Of a stretch of 33,245 bases of DNA, positions 7,354 through 16,097 are shown piece by piece. The DNA is taken from assembly GCA_023264735.1 (NCBI GenBank), contig JAHFVD010000078.1, forward strand, positions 1-33,245, read 5' to 3'. Source of the stretch: Mycobacterium sp. (GTDB lineage Bacteria > Actinomycetota > Actinomycetes > Mycobacteriales > Mycobacteriaceae). The notes below the pieces were generated by a model. It made no database searches and had not been told where the DNA came from. It saw nothing but the letters and a program-made list of their open reading frames with translations. Both the position numbers and the translations under genes were made by a program. Numbering within the stretch: position 1 is the stretch's first letter; every line of letters begins with the position of its first letter.

Positions 7354-8775
7354 ATGCGGCACTACTACACCGCCGACGCGATTCGCGCCGCCGAGGCGCC
7401 TTTGCTGGCCGGCCTGCCCGATGGTGTGCTGATGCGTCGTGCCGCCTATGGATTGGCCACCGCGCTCGCCGCGGAGCTGCGGGCTCGTACTGGTGTGGTG
7501 GCCGGCCGGCATGTGTGCGCGGTGGTCGGGTCGGGTGACAACGGCGGTGACGCGTTGTGGGCGGCGACCTTGCTGCGCCGCCGAGGTGTCGCGGCGACCG
7601 CGGTGCTGCTGAACCCCGAACGCACCCATGCCAAGGGGCTGGCGGCGTTTCGTACCGCCGGCGGCCGGGTGGTGCCCGCTGTGCCACAGTCGGCAGATCT
7701 GGTGATCGACGGAGTCGTCGGCATCTCAGGCAAGGGCCCGCTGCGCGAAGCGGCTGCCGGGGTGTTCGCCGCTGTCGAGGCGGCCGGAATTCCGGTGGTG
7801 GCCGTCGACATTCCCAGCGGTATCGACGTGCAGACCGGTGCGATCACCGGCCCCGCCGTTCGCGCCGACGTCACCGTGACGTTCGGTGGGCTGAAACCCG
7901 TTCATGCCCTGGCCGACTGCGGCCGGGTCGAACTCGTCCACATCGGGCTGGACCTGCCCGCCACGGAGCTGCTGGGTTTCGACGCCGCCGACGTCAAGGC
8001 CCGCTGGCCGGTGCCTGGCGTGCACGACGACAAGTACACCCAGGGGGTCACCGGCATCATGGCCGGCTCGGCCACCTATCCCGGTGCCGCGATCCTGTGC
8101 ACCGGGGCCGCGGTGGCTGCGACGTCGGGCATGAAGCGCTACGCCGGGTCGGCGGCGGCCGAGGTGGTGTCGCATTGGCCCGAAGTGGTGGCCGCCCCGA
8201 ATCCGCACGCCGCAGGCCGGGTGCAGGCCTGGGTTGTCGGGCCCGGACTGGGTACCGACGAAAAGGCGTTTGGTGCTTTGACTTTCGCGCTGGGCACCGC
8301 GCTTCCCGTGGTTGTCGACGCCGATGCCCTGACGCTCCTGGCTGCCCAGCCGGATCTGGTGGCGGGCCGCACGGCACCGACGGTGCTGACCCCGCATGCC
8401 GGTGAGTTCGCTCGGCTCGCAGGTGGGCCCCCCGGGGAGGACCGGGTGGCGGCCACCCGCAGGCTCGCCGACGCGTTCGGCGCCACGGTGCTGCTCAAGG
8501 GCAATGTCACCGTGATCGCGGACCCATCCGGCACGACGTATCTGAATCCGGCGGGCGGATCCTGGGCGGCGACCGCCGGATCCGGTGACGTGCTGTCCGG
8601 CGTGATCGGCGCGCTGCTGGCCTCGGGCCTGCCGCCGCTCGAGGCGGCCGCCGCGGCCGCATTCGTGCACGCCCGCGCCGCCAACGCCTCGGCCGCCGAC
8701 CCCGGCCCGACGCCGGTGCCCACGTCGGCGTCGCGCATCCTCGCCCACCTTCGTCAAGCCATCGCAGAACTGTAA
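7354..8775 (+). CDS. nnr: Bifunctional NAD(P)H-hydrate epimerase / ADP-dependent dehydratase
   Basis: Repairs hydrated NADH and NADPH. The N-terminal YjeF_N domain (about residues 1-210) epimerises the R and S forms and shows GSGDNGGDA (59-67) and VDIPSGID. The C-terminal ribokinase-like domain dehydrates the S form with ADP and shows TPHAGEFARL, LLKGNVTVI and SGDVLSG (410-416) with the catalytic Asp412. The 473-residue length matches full two-domain fusions such as Rv3433c. A GTG two codons earlier (7348) is possible. I prefer the ATG because TAACCT (7340-7345) would be a -10 box placed for a leaderless transcript starting at or next to 7354. It lies 64 bases after glmS. Confidence 0.95.
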   Translation: MRHYYTADAIRAAEAPLLAGLPDGVLMRRAAYGLATALAAELRARTGVVAGRHVCAVVGSGDNGGDALWAATLLRRRGVAATAVLLNPERTHAKGLAAFRTAGGRVVPAVPQSADLVIDGVVGISGKGPLREAAAGVFAAVEAAGIPVVAVDIPSGIDVQTGAITGPAVRADVTVTFGGLKPVHALADCGRVELVHIGLDLPATELLGFDAADVKARWPVPGVHDDKYTQGVTGIMAGSATYPGAAILCTGAAVAATSGMKRYAGSAAAEVVSHWPEVVAAPNPHAAGRVQAWVVGPGLGTDEKAFGALTFALGTALPVVVDADALTLLAAQPDLVAGRTAPTVLTPHAGEFARLAGGPPGEDRVAATRRLADAFGATVLLKGNVTVIADPSGTTYLNPAGGSWAATAGSGDVLSGVIGALLASGLPPLEAAAAAAFVHARAANASAADPGPTPVPTSASRILAHLRQAIAEL

Positions 8776-8787
8776 GAAAGGACCCTT

Positions 8788-10167
8788 GTGCCCCACGTCA
8801 AGTACCGTTCCCCGTCGATCGCACCGGCCTACACCGGGCGGCTGTCCACCGATCCCATCCCGTCGCTGCGGCTGCCCGACGAGGCGATGGAACCCTCTGC
8901 GGCATACCGGTTCATCCACGACGAGCTGATGCTCGACGGCAGCTCCCGGCTCAACCTCGCGACGTTCGTCACGACGTGGATGGACCCCGAGGCCGAGAAG
9001 CTGATGGCCGAGACGTTCGACAAGAACATGATCGACAAGGACGAGTACCCGGCCACCGCGGCCATCGAGTCTCGTTGTGTGGCAATGGTTGCCGACCTGT
9101 TCCACGCCGAGAACCTGCGCGACGACGACGCCTCCACCGCCGTCGGGGTGTCGACCATCGGATCGTCGGAGGCCGTCATGCTCGGCGGGCTTGCGCTGAA
9201 GTGGCGGTGGAAGGAACGGGTCGGGGACACGTGGAAGGGCCGGACCCCCAACCTGGTGATGGGCTCCAACGTGCAGGTGGTGTGGGAGAAGTTCTGCCGC
9301 TACTTCGAAGTCGAGCCACGCTACATCCCGATGGCGCAGGACCGCTACGTCATCACCCCCGAGCAGGTGCTCTCCTACGTCGACGAGGACACCATCGGTG
9401 TGGTGGGAATCCTGGGCACCACCTACACCGGTGAACTGGAACCGATCGCCGAGATCTGTGCCGCGCTGGACAAACTGCAGCAGGACAAGGGACTTGATAT
9501 TCCGGTGCACGTCGACGCGGCCAGCGGTGGGTTCGTGGTGCCATTCCTGCACCCCGACATCAAGTGGGATTTCCGGCTGCCGCGGGTGGCCTCGATCAAC
9601 GTCAGCGGCCACAAGTACGGACTGACCTATCCGGGTATCGGATTCGTCGTGTGGCGCAACGCCGATGCCCTTCCCGAAGATCTGGTGTTCCGGGTCAACT
9701 ACCTCGGTGGGGACATGCCGACGTTCACGCTCAACTTCTCCAAGGCCGGCAATCAAGTGGTGGGGCAGTACTACAACTTCCTGAGGCTGGGACGCGCCGG
9801 TTACACCCATGTGATGCAGTGCCTTTCGGGCACGGCACGCTGGCTGTCCGACCAGTTGGAGGGCTGCCAGCACTTCGAGGTGATCTCGGACGGCTCGGCG
9901 ATCCCGGTGGTGGCGTTCCGGCTCAAAAATGGCTTCGGCTACAACGAGTTCGACGTGTCGACCGCACTTCGCTCCTACGGCTGGCAGGTGCCCGCGTACA
10001 CCATGCCCGAGGGCGCCGAGAACATTGCGGTGCTGCGGGTGGTGGTGCGCGAGGGCTTCTCCGCTGACCTGGCCCGCTCGCTGTGGGAGGACCTCAACGC
10101 GGTGCTCAAGCACATGGACGCGATCAAGCCCGGCGGGTACTTCACCCAAGAACACTTCGCGCACTGA
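8788..10167 (+). CDS. gadB: Glutamate decarboxylase GadB
   Basis: A pyridoxal-phosphate enzyme that converts glutamate to GABA, consuming a proton. It is a 459-residue cytoplasmic fold-type I decarboxylase. Visible hallmarks are the N-terminal LNLATFVTTWMDPEAEKLM region, the DKDEYPATAAIESRCVAMVADLF block, the cofactor aspartate in HVDAASGGFVVPF and the Schiff-base lysine in SGHKYGL. That lysine is Lys276, the same number as in E. coli GadB. The C-terminal EHFAH end includes histidines, as in acid-sensing GadB enzymes, although whether it acts as a pH gate here is not known. The GTG start has an AAGGAC ribosome-binding site nearby and lies 12 bases after nnr, so the two are probably cotranscribed. 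No glutamate/GABA antiporter gene is adjacent. Confidence 0.96.
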   Translation: MPHVKYRSPSIAPAYTGRLSTDPIPSLRLPDEAMEPSAAYRFIHDELMLDGSSRLNLATFVTTWMDPEAEKLMAETFDKNMIDKDEYPATAAIESRCVAMVADLFHAENLRDDDASTAVGVSTIGSSEAVMLGGLALKWRWKERVGDTWKGRTPNLVMGSNVQVVWEKFCRYFEVEPRYIPMAQDRYVITPEQVLSYVDEDTIGVVGILGTTYTGELEPIAEICAALDKLQQDKGLDIPVHVDAASGGFVVPFLHPDIKWDFRLPRVASINVSGHKYGLTYPGIGFVVWRNADALPEDLVFRVNYLGGDMPTFTLNFSKAGNQVVGQYYNFLRLGRAGYTHVMQCLSGTARWLSDQLEGCQHFEVISDGSAIPVVAFRLKNGFGYNEFDVSTALRSYGWQVPAYTMPEGAENIAVLRVVVREGFSADLARSLWEDLNAVLKHMDAIKPGGYFTQEHFAH

Positions 10168-10664
10168 TGGCCGACGCAGACGCTGCAGCAATGGGAGCCA
10201 ACGGTGGTGACTTCACAGCGCCGCACCTGGCGAAATACCTCGAAACCGGGGGTGCGCGAGGCCACATCCTCGACCTGAGCGGTGTTGGTGGTCGGCATTT
10301 CACCACCCACTGCCTGATTCGCTACACCGGACGCAAGTCGGGTCAGCGATACATCAAGCCGCTGATCTACGGCAACGTCGGCGGTGAGATCGTGATCGTC
10401 GCGTCCAAGGGCGGAGCCGACAGTCATCCGGATTGGTACCTGAACATCCAGTCGTGCGACACGCTGGACGTGCAGATCGCCACCCAGGCGTTCGAGGCCT
10501 CTTGGCGTGAACCGGAGGGTGACGAACGGCATCAGGTGTGGGAGTACATGTGTCACCTGTATCCGCCCTATATCAGCTATCAGCAGTCCACGAGTCGGCG
10601 CATTCCGCTCGTCATGCTGAATCCGCTGCGACCGACGGCGATCTTCAGCGCACCCGCTGATTAG
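10167..10664 (+). CDS. Ddn-like deazaflavin (F420)-dependent nitroreductase family protein
   Basis: A 165-residue protein of the Ddn/DUF385 split-beta-barrel family. The ATG at 10167 shares its A with the gadB stop (TGATG), which fixes the start by translational coupling. Typical motifs are HFTTHCLIRYTGRKSGQ, then PLIYG, and the diagnostic VIVASKGGADSHPDWYLNI (about residues 76-94), where F420 phosphate and deazaflavin contacts lie in the family. A WREPEGDERHQVWE helix follows. Family members reduce quinones or activate nitro drugs, but this substrate is unknown. Coupling to gadB is unusual metabolically and may only reflect shared expression. Its last 20 bases overlap the convergent flavoprotein gene. 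Confidence 0.88.
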   Translation: MADADAAAMGANGGDFTAPHLAKYLETGGARGHILDLSGVGGRHFTTHCLIRYTGRKSGQRYIKPLIYGNVGGEIVIVASKGGADSHPDWYLNIQSCDTLDVQIATQAFEASWREPEGDERHQVWEYMCHLYPPYISYQQSTSRRIPLVMLNPLRPTAIFSAPAD

Positions 10665-13101
10665 TTGGGTCGTAGATGGCCTTGAGCGACACGGTGATCG
10701 GGTAGGTTTCGCCGCCGACGTTGACGGTGTAGGAACCGGCCCGCACCCAGTCGGGCGTGACGACCGTGTCGTCGGAGGTGCGGACATAGCCCAGCCCGAC
10801 GCAGGCCCCGGTGGTGGCACCCCACGCCGCCGAACTGACCTGCCCGGCGACGACGCCGTCGCGCAGGATCAACTCACCGCCCCACAGCATGGGCTCCGGC
10901 GACCCGACGGCGAAGCTGACCAATCGCCGGCGCGGCCCCTCGGACTTGGCCTTCTCCAGCGCCGCACGGCCGAGAAAGTCGATGTCGGACTTCAGCTTGC
11001 AGGCGAACAGCAGACCGGCCTCGACGGGATTGTCGTTGGGTGTCAGCTCCCGGCCAAACGCCCGGTAGCCCTTCTCCAGCCGCATCGACTCGATGGCGTA
11101 ATAGCCACCGCGGGCGATGCCGAACCGCTCACCGGCCGACAACAGATCCTCGTACACGCCCACCGCGAACTCGGCAGGAACGTAGAGCTCCCAGCCCAAT
11201 TCGCCGACATAGGTGATCCGGGTGGCCCGTACCGTCGCATAGCCCAGCGAGATCACCTGACTGGTGGCGAACGGGAACGCGGCGTCGGACAGGTCGGCGT
11301 CGGTCAGGCTGCTCAGCAGCTCCCGTGACTTCGGCCCCATCACACCGAACACCGCCATCGAGGACGTGACGTCCACCAGCTCGGCGTGCGCGCCGGCCGG
11401 CAGGTTCTTGCGGATGTGGTCCTTGTCCCGCTCGGTGGTGGCTGCGCTGCTGACGATGAGGAACTCGTGCGCCCCGGTGCGCGTGACGGTGACGTCGGAC
11501 TCGTAGGTGCCGCGCTCGTTGAGCAAGCCGGTGTATACCGATTTACCCACCGGCACAGCAACATCAGCGGTGCACAGCCACTGCAGCGCGGCCTCGGCGC
11601 CCGGCCCGGCGAGCACGTACTTGGAGAACCAGGTCTGGTCGAAGACTGTGACCGCGGTGCGGGTGTTCACCTGTTCGGCCGCCGACCAGTGCAGCCAGTT
11701 CTGTTTGCCCCACGAGTACTCGATCACGGGTTCACTGCCCGGCGGGGCGAAGAAGTTGGCCCGCTCCCAGCCCATCCGGCTGCCGAAGTTGGCGCTGGCG
11801 GCGACCAGCAGATGATGCACCGGCGAACGTCGGAATGGGCGTGCGGTCGCCAGTTCCCGGTTGGGCCAGGGGATTTCGTAGTGCACACCGAGGATCTCGG
11901 CGACCCGGTCGTGCAGCCAGGCCACGTTGCCGTTGAACGGTGCGAAGCGGCGGATGTCGACACCGGTGAGATCGGTGGTGGGGGAGCCGTTGACAATCCA
12001 CTCCGCCAGCGCGCGCCCGGCCCCGCCGGCTGAGGCGATGCCCACCGAGTTGAAGCCCGCGCCGACGAAGAAGTTTGCGCACTCGGGTGCCTCGCCCAAG
12101 ATGAACTGGTTGTCCGGGGTGAAACTCTCCGGTCCGTTGTAGAGCTTCTTGCACCCGGTGTGCTCGAGGGCGGGAATCCGCAACAACGCGTTGTCCATCA
12201 GGATTTCGAAGTGCTCCCAATCCTCGTCGAGGAGCTGGAACTCGAACGGGTAGGGGATCTTGTCGGGTGCCACCCACGGCTTGGCCTCCGGCTCGAAGCC
12301 CCCGATCACCAGCCCGCCGACCTCCTCCTTGAAGTAGGTGTAGCCGTCGGGATCGCGCAGGATTGGCAGGTCAGGGTGCACGCCGGCGATGGTTTCGGTG
12401 ACGACGTAGAAGTGCTCGGCCGAGTACAGCGGCACGTTCACCCCGGCCATCGCACCGATCGCCTTGGCCCATTGCCCGCCGCAGTTGACCACGATCTCGG
12501 CGTCGATATCGCCGGCGTCGGTGCGCACGCCCGTCACCCGGCCCTCGTCGGTGAGCACATCGAGGACCCGGACGTGCTCGACGACCTTGGCGCCGCGTTG
12601 CCGGGCACCCTTGGCCAACGCCATCGTCAGGTCCGTCGGATTGGCCTTGCCGTCGGCAGGCAGCCAGATCGCGCCGACCAGATCGTCGACGCGCATCACC
12701 GGATAGCGTTCGTAAGCCTCGTCGGGACTGAGCAGTTCGCAGTCGAGCTCGTAGGCCGCCGCGCTGGCGGCAGTGCGCCGCAGCTGCGTCATCCGATCCT
12801 CGCTGCGGGCCACCGTGACACCGCCGCACTGCTTGTAGCCGGCGCTCAAACCGGTCTCGGCCTCCAGTTCCGCATACAGCTGGGTGGAGTACTGCACCAA
12901 CCGGGTGCCGCTCTCCGAAGCGCGCAGCTGTCCGACCAGACCTGCTGCGTGCCAAGTCGTTCCGCACGACAGCTGGCCCTGCTCGAGCAACACGACGTCG
13001 GTGTGGCCGAGTTTGGTGAGGTGGTAGGCGACGCTGGTGCCGATGACGCCGCCGCCGATGATGACGATCTGGGCGCGGTCGGGCAGCTCTTGCGTGGGCA
13101 T
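10645..13101 (-). CDS. Dimethylglycine/sarcosine dehydrogenase-like flavoprotein with GcvT domain
   Basis: An 818-residue two-part enzyme. Residues about 10-400 form a DAO-type FAD domain with the dinucleotide motif IVIIGGGVIGTSVAYHL. The CGTTWHAAGL segment places His51 where family members attach FAD covalently. Residues about 430-800 resemble the aminomethyltransferase (GcvT) folate domain, with the late ESMRLEKGYRAFGRELTPND and SSAAWGATTGACVGLGYV blocks. Relatives oxidatively demethylate N-methyl amino acids (dimethylglycine, sarcosine) and hand the one-carbon unit to tetrahydrofolate. The exact substrate is not visible. An AGGA ribosome-binding site precedes the ATG at 13101. It sits 16 bases downstream of the choline-kinase-like gene on the same strand, so the two are probably an operon. 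Its 3' end overlaps the convergent Ddn-like gene by 20 bases. Confidence 0.88.
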   Translation of the reverse strand: MPTQELPDRAQIVIIGGGVIGTSVAYHLTKLGHTDVVLLEQGQLSCGTTWHAAGLVGQLRASESGTRLVQYSTQLYAELEAETGLSAGYKQCGGVTVARSEDRMTQLRRTAASAAAYELDCELLSPDEAYERYPVMRVDDLVGAIWLPADGKANPTDLTMALAKGARQRGAKVVEHVRVLDVLTDEGRVTGVRTDAGDIDAEIVVNCGGQWAKAIGAMAGVNVPLYSAEHFYVVTETIAGVHPDLPILRDPDGYTYFKEEVGGLVIGGFEPEAKPWVAPDKIPYPFEFQLLDEDWEHFEILMDNALLRIPALEHTGCKKLYNGPESFTPDNQFILGEAPECANFFVGAGFNSVGIASAGGAGRALAEWIVNGSPTTDLTGVDIRRFAPFNGNVAWLHDRVAEILGVHYEIPWPNRELATARPFRRSPVHHLLVAASANFGSRMGWERANFFAPPGSEPVIEYSWGKQNWLHWSAAEQVNTRTAVTVFDQTWFSKYVLAGPGAEAALQWLCTADVAVPVGKSVYTGLLNERGTYESDVTVTRTGAHEFLIVSSAATTERDKDHIRKNLPAGAHAELVDVTSSMAVFGVMGPKSRELLSSLTDADLSDAAFPFATSQVISLGYATVRATRITYVGELGWELYVPAEFAVGVYEDLLSAGERFGIARGGYYAIESMRLEKGYRAFGRELTPNDNPVEAGLLFACKLKSDIDFLGRAALEKAKSEGPRRRLVSFAVGSPEPMLWGGELILRDGVVAGQVSSAAWGATTGACVGLGYVRTSDDTVVTPDWVRAGSYTVNVGGETYPITVSLKAIYDPTNQRVR

Positions 13102-13117
13102 GGATTCCTATCGGTCG

Positions 13118-14038
13118 TCAGTCGGATGCTTGCGCGTCGGCCAGCAGGCGGGGAAAGTCTGGTCCGCGGAATTCGGCGATGGCGGACTCGTAGCGTTCGA
13201 TCGCCCATTCCCAGAAGTCGAAATCCAAAGAGCTCGAGCCATTCTGGATGCATCCCCACAGAGTCCAGCCGTACTTACCGATGATGCCCTGCAGGCGGGC
13301 CCGCGCCGTCTTGTGCCGCAGCCGACGGCCGTAGTACAGCGTGACCAGTTCGTCGAGCTGATCGGTGGACAGCCCGCATTCGGCCCAGATGTTGCCGAGT
13401 TCGAAGCACGGATCGTTGTTGCCGGAGTACTCGTAGTCGATCAGCCAGACCTTGTCGCCAGTATCGACGAAGTTGCCCGCCAGCAGGTCGTTGTTGCACG
13501 GAACGGTGGCGTGCTCATCCGGCCCGAGAATCCGTTTCACCGCCTGGAATTCACGGGTGTAGTACAGATAGTCGGTCGGTATCCGGAAACCCCGCTCCTG
13601 CACCACCTTCAGATAGGCGGGCTGACGTTCGAACATGTTGAACCGGTCCCGGAAGCGCGGTCCGGCATGCAGGGCCCGACAGCCCGCGGCGACCCGTGCC
13701 AGCACATCGGGGCGTTGCAGGTCGGCATTGGTCAGCGTGTCGCCTTTGAGGAAGCCCACCAGCAGGATGCCCAGATCGGGGCGGTAGTCGATCACCGGCG
13801 CTCCGACACCGGCCTGCTCGGCGGCCTTGCTGTTGTAGTACTCGTTGTCGCGGTCGATGCCGAGGAGGTTCGTGCTGTTGACGCTGCACCGGGCGACGTA
13901 GGTTCCGGCCGCCATGGTGATTTTGATGTTGCGGTTCGTCAGGCCGCCGGAGAGTTCCTCGAGTTGGCGCGGTTGGCCGGCCAGTATCGGTACTTGGTCC
14001 AGCAGCGTATCCAGTTCCGGGTCTGACAGGAACGGCAT
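13118..14038 (-). CDS. Choline/ethanolamine-kinase-like phosphotransferase
   Basis: A 306-residue protein of the APH/choline kinase superfamily. It has an N-terminal nucleotide-binding sheet with LSGGLTNRNIKI (30-40). The catalytic Brenner-type loop is CNNDLLAGN (181-189, catalytic Asp184), and the metal-binding segment is IDYEYSGNNDP (Asp201). LicA and eukaryotic choline kinases have HNDLLxxN at the catalytic loop, so Cys replaces the usual His. The gene leads a minus-strand operon with the demethylating flavoprotein, which would fit handling of choline-derived or other N-methylated amines. That link is inference. GAGG lies about 10 bases before the start. The gene is divergent from the HAD gene with a 56-base gap. 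Confidence 0.82.
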   Translation of the reverse strand: MPFLSDPELDTLLDQVPILAGQPRQLEELSGGLTNRNIKITMAAGTYVARCSVNSTNLLGIDRDNEYYNSKAAEQAGVGAPVIDYRPDLGILLVGFLKGDTLTNADLQRPDVLARVAAGCRALHAGPRFRDRFNMFERQPAYLKVVQERGFRIPTDYLYYTREFQAVKRILGPDEHATVPCNNDLLAGNFVDTGDKVWLIDYEYSGNNDPCFELGNIWAECGLSTDQLDELVTLYYGRRLRHKTARARLQGIIGKYGWTLWGCIQNGSSSLDFDFWEWAIERYESAIAEFRGPDFPRLLADAQASD

Positions 14039-14080
14039 ACAAACATCCTCGCGCCGGGAGGGGTATCGCGTCTAAAAGAC

Positions 14081-14086
14081 TAGACT
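14081..14086 (+). promoter_or_regulatory. -10 element for a leaderless HAD hydrolase gene
   Basis: TAGACT ends 8 bases before the GTG at 14095. This is the usual geometry for a mycobacterial leaderless transcript, and no ribosome-binding site lies between. The box also forms part of a 5-base inverted repeat (GTCTA at 14070-14074, TAGAC at 14081-14085) that could bind a regulator of the divergent pair. Confidence 0.5.
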
Positions 14087-14094
14087 ATTGACTT

Positions 14095-14835
14095 GTGTCG
14101 AAGCGAATGCTCGCTCATGAGGTGATATCGGACTGGGCTACCGCCCAGCGCCCGGCGGTGATCTTCGATTTCAACGGGACTCTGTCCGATGACGAGCCGA
14201 TCCTGTTCCGCATCTTCGGTGAGCTTTTCGACGAGCACCTCGGCTGGGCGATGACCCAGCAGGACTACGACAGCCAGCTGCTGGGCCACAGCGACCGCGA
14301 GATCGTCGAGAAGGCCCTCCAGATCACCGGTGCCCAGCAGATCGCCGCCGCCCACGGTCGCGACGTCGACTCGCTGCTCGCCTTGCGCAAGAAGCGCTAC
14401 CGGGAATTGGTGGCCGACGACAACCCGATCCAGCCAGACACGGTGCGCCTGGTGCACCTGCTCGCCGAGCACGGGGTGCCACTGGCCATCGTCACCGGCG
14501 CCCAGCGCGACGACGTTCGCGCCGTCCTGGAAAACAGTCCGGTCGGCGAGCTGCTGGGTGTCGTCGTCGCCGAAGAGGATGTCGTCCGCGGCAAGCCGGA
14601 CCCGGAGGGCTTTCTTGCCGGCGCTGCTCAACTCGGTTGTGCACCAGCCGATATCGTGGTCTTCGAAGATTCGGTGCCCGGCGTGCGAGGCGCGCTGGCG
14701 GCGGGTATGCGGTGCATCGCCGTCGGCGCCACACCCAGCGACGAGCTGACGGCGGTGGCCCCGGCACTGATCCCGCGGCTATCGGCAGACATCGTCGGGC
14801 ACGTGCTGTCGTCGCTGCGACGTCCGCAGCGCTGA
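14095..14835 (+). CDS. HAD-superfamily hydrolase (beta-phosphoglucomutase/phosphatase-like)
   Basis: A 246-residue HAD protein with a helical cap (about residues 38-100). Motif I reads VIFDFNGTL: the nucleophile Asp25 is present, but the second Asp of D-x-D is Asn27. Motif II is AIVTGAQRDD with Thr. Motif III/IV shows the lysine in RGKPDPEGFL and the acidic pair in VVFEDSVPGVRGAL. Classic phosphatases use the second Asp as general acid/base, so this protein may be a slow or specialised phosphohydrolase or mutase. GTG 14095 fits a leaderless start; an ATG four codons later is the alternative. It is convergent with the next gene, with only 15 bases between stops. Given its neighbours, its substrate could be a phosphorylated amino alcohol (inference). 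Confidence 0.85.
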   Translation: MSKRMLAHEVISDWATAQRPAVIFDFNGTLSDDEPILFRIFGELFDEHLGWAMTQQDYDSQLLGHSDREIVEKALQITGAQQIAAAHGRDVDSLLALRKKRYRELVADDNPIQPDTVRLVHLLAEHGVPLAIVTGAQRDDVRAVLENSPVGELLGVVVAEEDVVRGKPDPEGFLAGAAQLGCAPADIVVFEDSVPGVRGALAAGMRCIAVGATPSDELTAVAPALIPRLSADIVGHVLSSLRRPQR

Positions 14836-14850
14836 CCCGATGTATCGCCC

Positions 14851-16023
14851 TCAGATGCCGAGTGCCTCGAAGCCGTCGACGTCGTCGATGGCGGTGGCCA
14901 GCCGTTTGATGATGGCCAGGCAGACATCCTCGGGTTGCATCTTCGGCTGGTAGAACGCGCGCCCGATGGTGAACGCCCAGGCTGAGTATGGGTAAAAGAG
15001 GGTCTGCCGGTATCTGAGCCACGCCTCATCGAAGCTGGGCGCTTTGCCGCCCGCCTCATTCAGTGCCTCAAGGTAGAGCGCCAGCAGGTCTTTCTCCCAC
15101 GCGCGACGATCGTCGGGCTCGCATGCCGATCCGACGAAGTAGGCGAAGTCATAGGCCCACCCGCCCTGCAGGGTCGCCTGCCAGTCGGTCAGGCCCATCC
15201 GGCCGTCACCGGTGATGTAGGTCTGGCCGACGTGGCTGTCACCGTGCAGCAGTGTGCGCGGAAGGACATCGGTGGCGATCTCAAGGCCTTTCTGGGTGCC
15301 CAGCCACAGCCGGTCGGCCTGGCCGTACAACCGTTTGGGTATAACGGCTTTGGCCCGTTCCATACCGACTGCGCAGCGGCCTTCGAAATCCAATAAGTTG
15401 GCCACGTTGTTGCAGTGGTCCTTCGGGGTCTTCAGGACGCCGAGTTCGGGAGCCTCCCACCACACGCCGTGGTAGGCGGCCATGTTGAGCAGGACGTCCT
15501 CGACTTGACTCCGGGTCAGCGGCGTCGTCGCATCAATGAACGTCGCGCCCTTGGTGGCAGCGATGTCCTCCATGAGAATCATGCTGCGCCAGGATGACTC
15601 GTCAACCCCACCCCAATAGCCCTTCGGGGCTTCCATCTCGACCTTCGGACGGAACGTCAGGAAGAACAGGGTTTCGCCGTGCAGTACATCGGCTCCGCCA
15701 AGCATCAGGCGCTGGCTGAACTGTGCTGTCGTCTTGGTGAACAGGTCGGTCGGCAGCCCCGCTGCCTGACCAACCTCGTTGTAGGTCACCCGCAACGCGG
15801 CTCGGGTGGAGGTGCCGACGCTGCCTCCCGGCGTCGAGAAAGACACAACCCGCGCGCCGGGGTGTTCTCGGCAGAGCACCCCGGTCAACCACTCCTCGTT
15901 GAGATCGACGCCGTTACGTGGAACATCCGCACCGGTGCGCAGCGCGGGCGGCCGGATCCGCTCGCCAACCATCAAGGCGCCGATCTCAGCCGCGCGTTTG
16001 GCAAGCCACAACTTATGGTTCAT
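14851..16023 (-). CDS. Kinase-like phosphotransferase (APH / CHK family)
   Basis: A 390-residue protein related to the aminoglycoside-phosphotransferase and ecdysteroid-kinase-like families that are numerous in mycobacteria. The N-terminal lobe contains VVSFSTPGGSVGTSTRAALRV (about 59-79) as a glycine-rich segment. The hinge region has MILMEDIAA (148-156). The catalytic loop is HGDSHVGQ (260-267, Asp262) and the metal Asp280 lies in the LTDWQ motif. All core catalytic residues are present. The substrate is unknown; small alcohols, choline-like compounds or acyl sugars are all conceivable. It lies downstream of a GntR gene on the same strand, but a terminator separates them, so it probably has its own promoter in the 94-base gap, where a small palindrome is found. 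Confidence 0.8.
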   Translation of the reverse strand: MNHKLWLAKRAAEIGALMVGERIRPPALRTGADVPRNGVDLNEEWLTGVLCREHPGARVVSFSTPGGSVGTSTRAALRVTYNEVGQAAGLPTDLFTKTTAQFSQRLMLGGADVLHGETLFFLTFRPKVEMEAPKGYWGGVDESSWRSMILMEDIAATKGATFIDATTPLTRSQVEDVLLNMAAYHGVWWEAPELGVLKTPKDHCNNVANLLDFEGRCAVGMERAKAVIPKRLYGQADRLWLGTQKGLEIATDVLPRTLLHGDSHVGQTYITGDGRMGLTDWQATLQGGWAYDFAYFVGSACEPDDRRAWEKDLLALYLEALNEAGGKAPSFDEAWLRYRQTLFYPYSAWAFTIGRAFYQPKMQPEDVCLAIIKRLATAIDDVDGFEALGI

Positions 16024-16055
16024 CGCGCACTCCAGATAATTTTGAGACGAACTAG

Positions 16056-16067
16056 ATCATAAATGAT
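16056..16067. promoter_or_regulatory. Small palindrome upstream of the kinase-like gene
   Basis: ATCAT-AA-ATGAT lies in an AT-rich gap 33 bases upstream of the start at 16023. It is a plausible operator for the adjacent GntR/UTRA regulator, though this is inference; GntR sites are usually short AT-rich palindromes of this size. Confidence 0.35.
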
Positions 16068-16097
16068 GTCGGGGCACTAAATCCAGTGCCACACAGG

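Noticed and set aside
7726..10191. 821-codon minus-strand frame opposite nnr and gadB
   Set aside because: It spans two well-supported genes on the other strand, and its translation is low-complexity His/Arg/Gly sequence.
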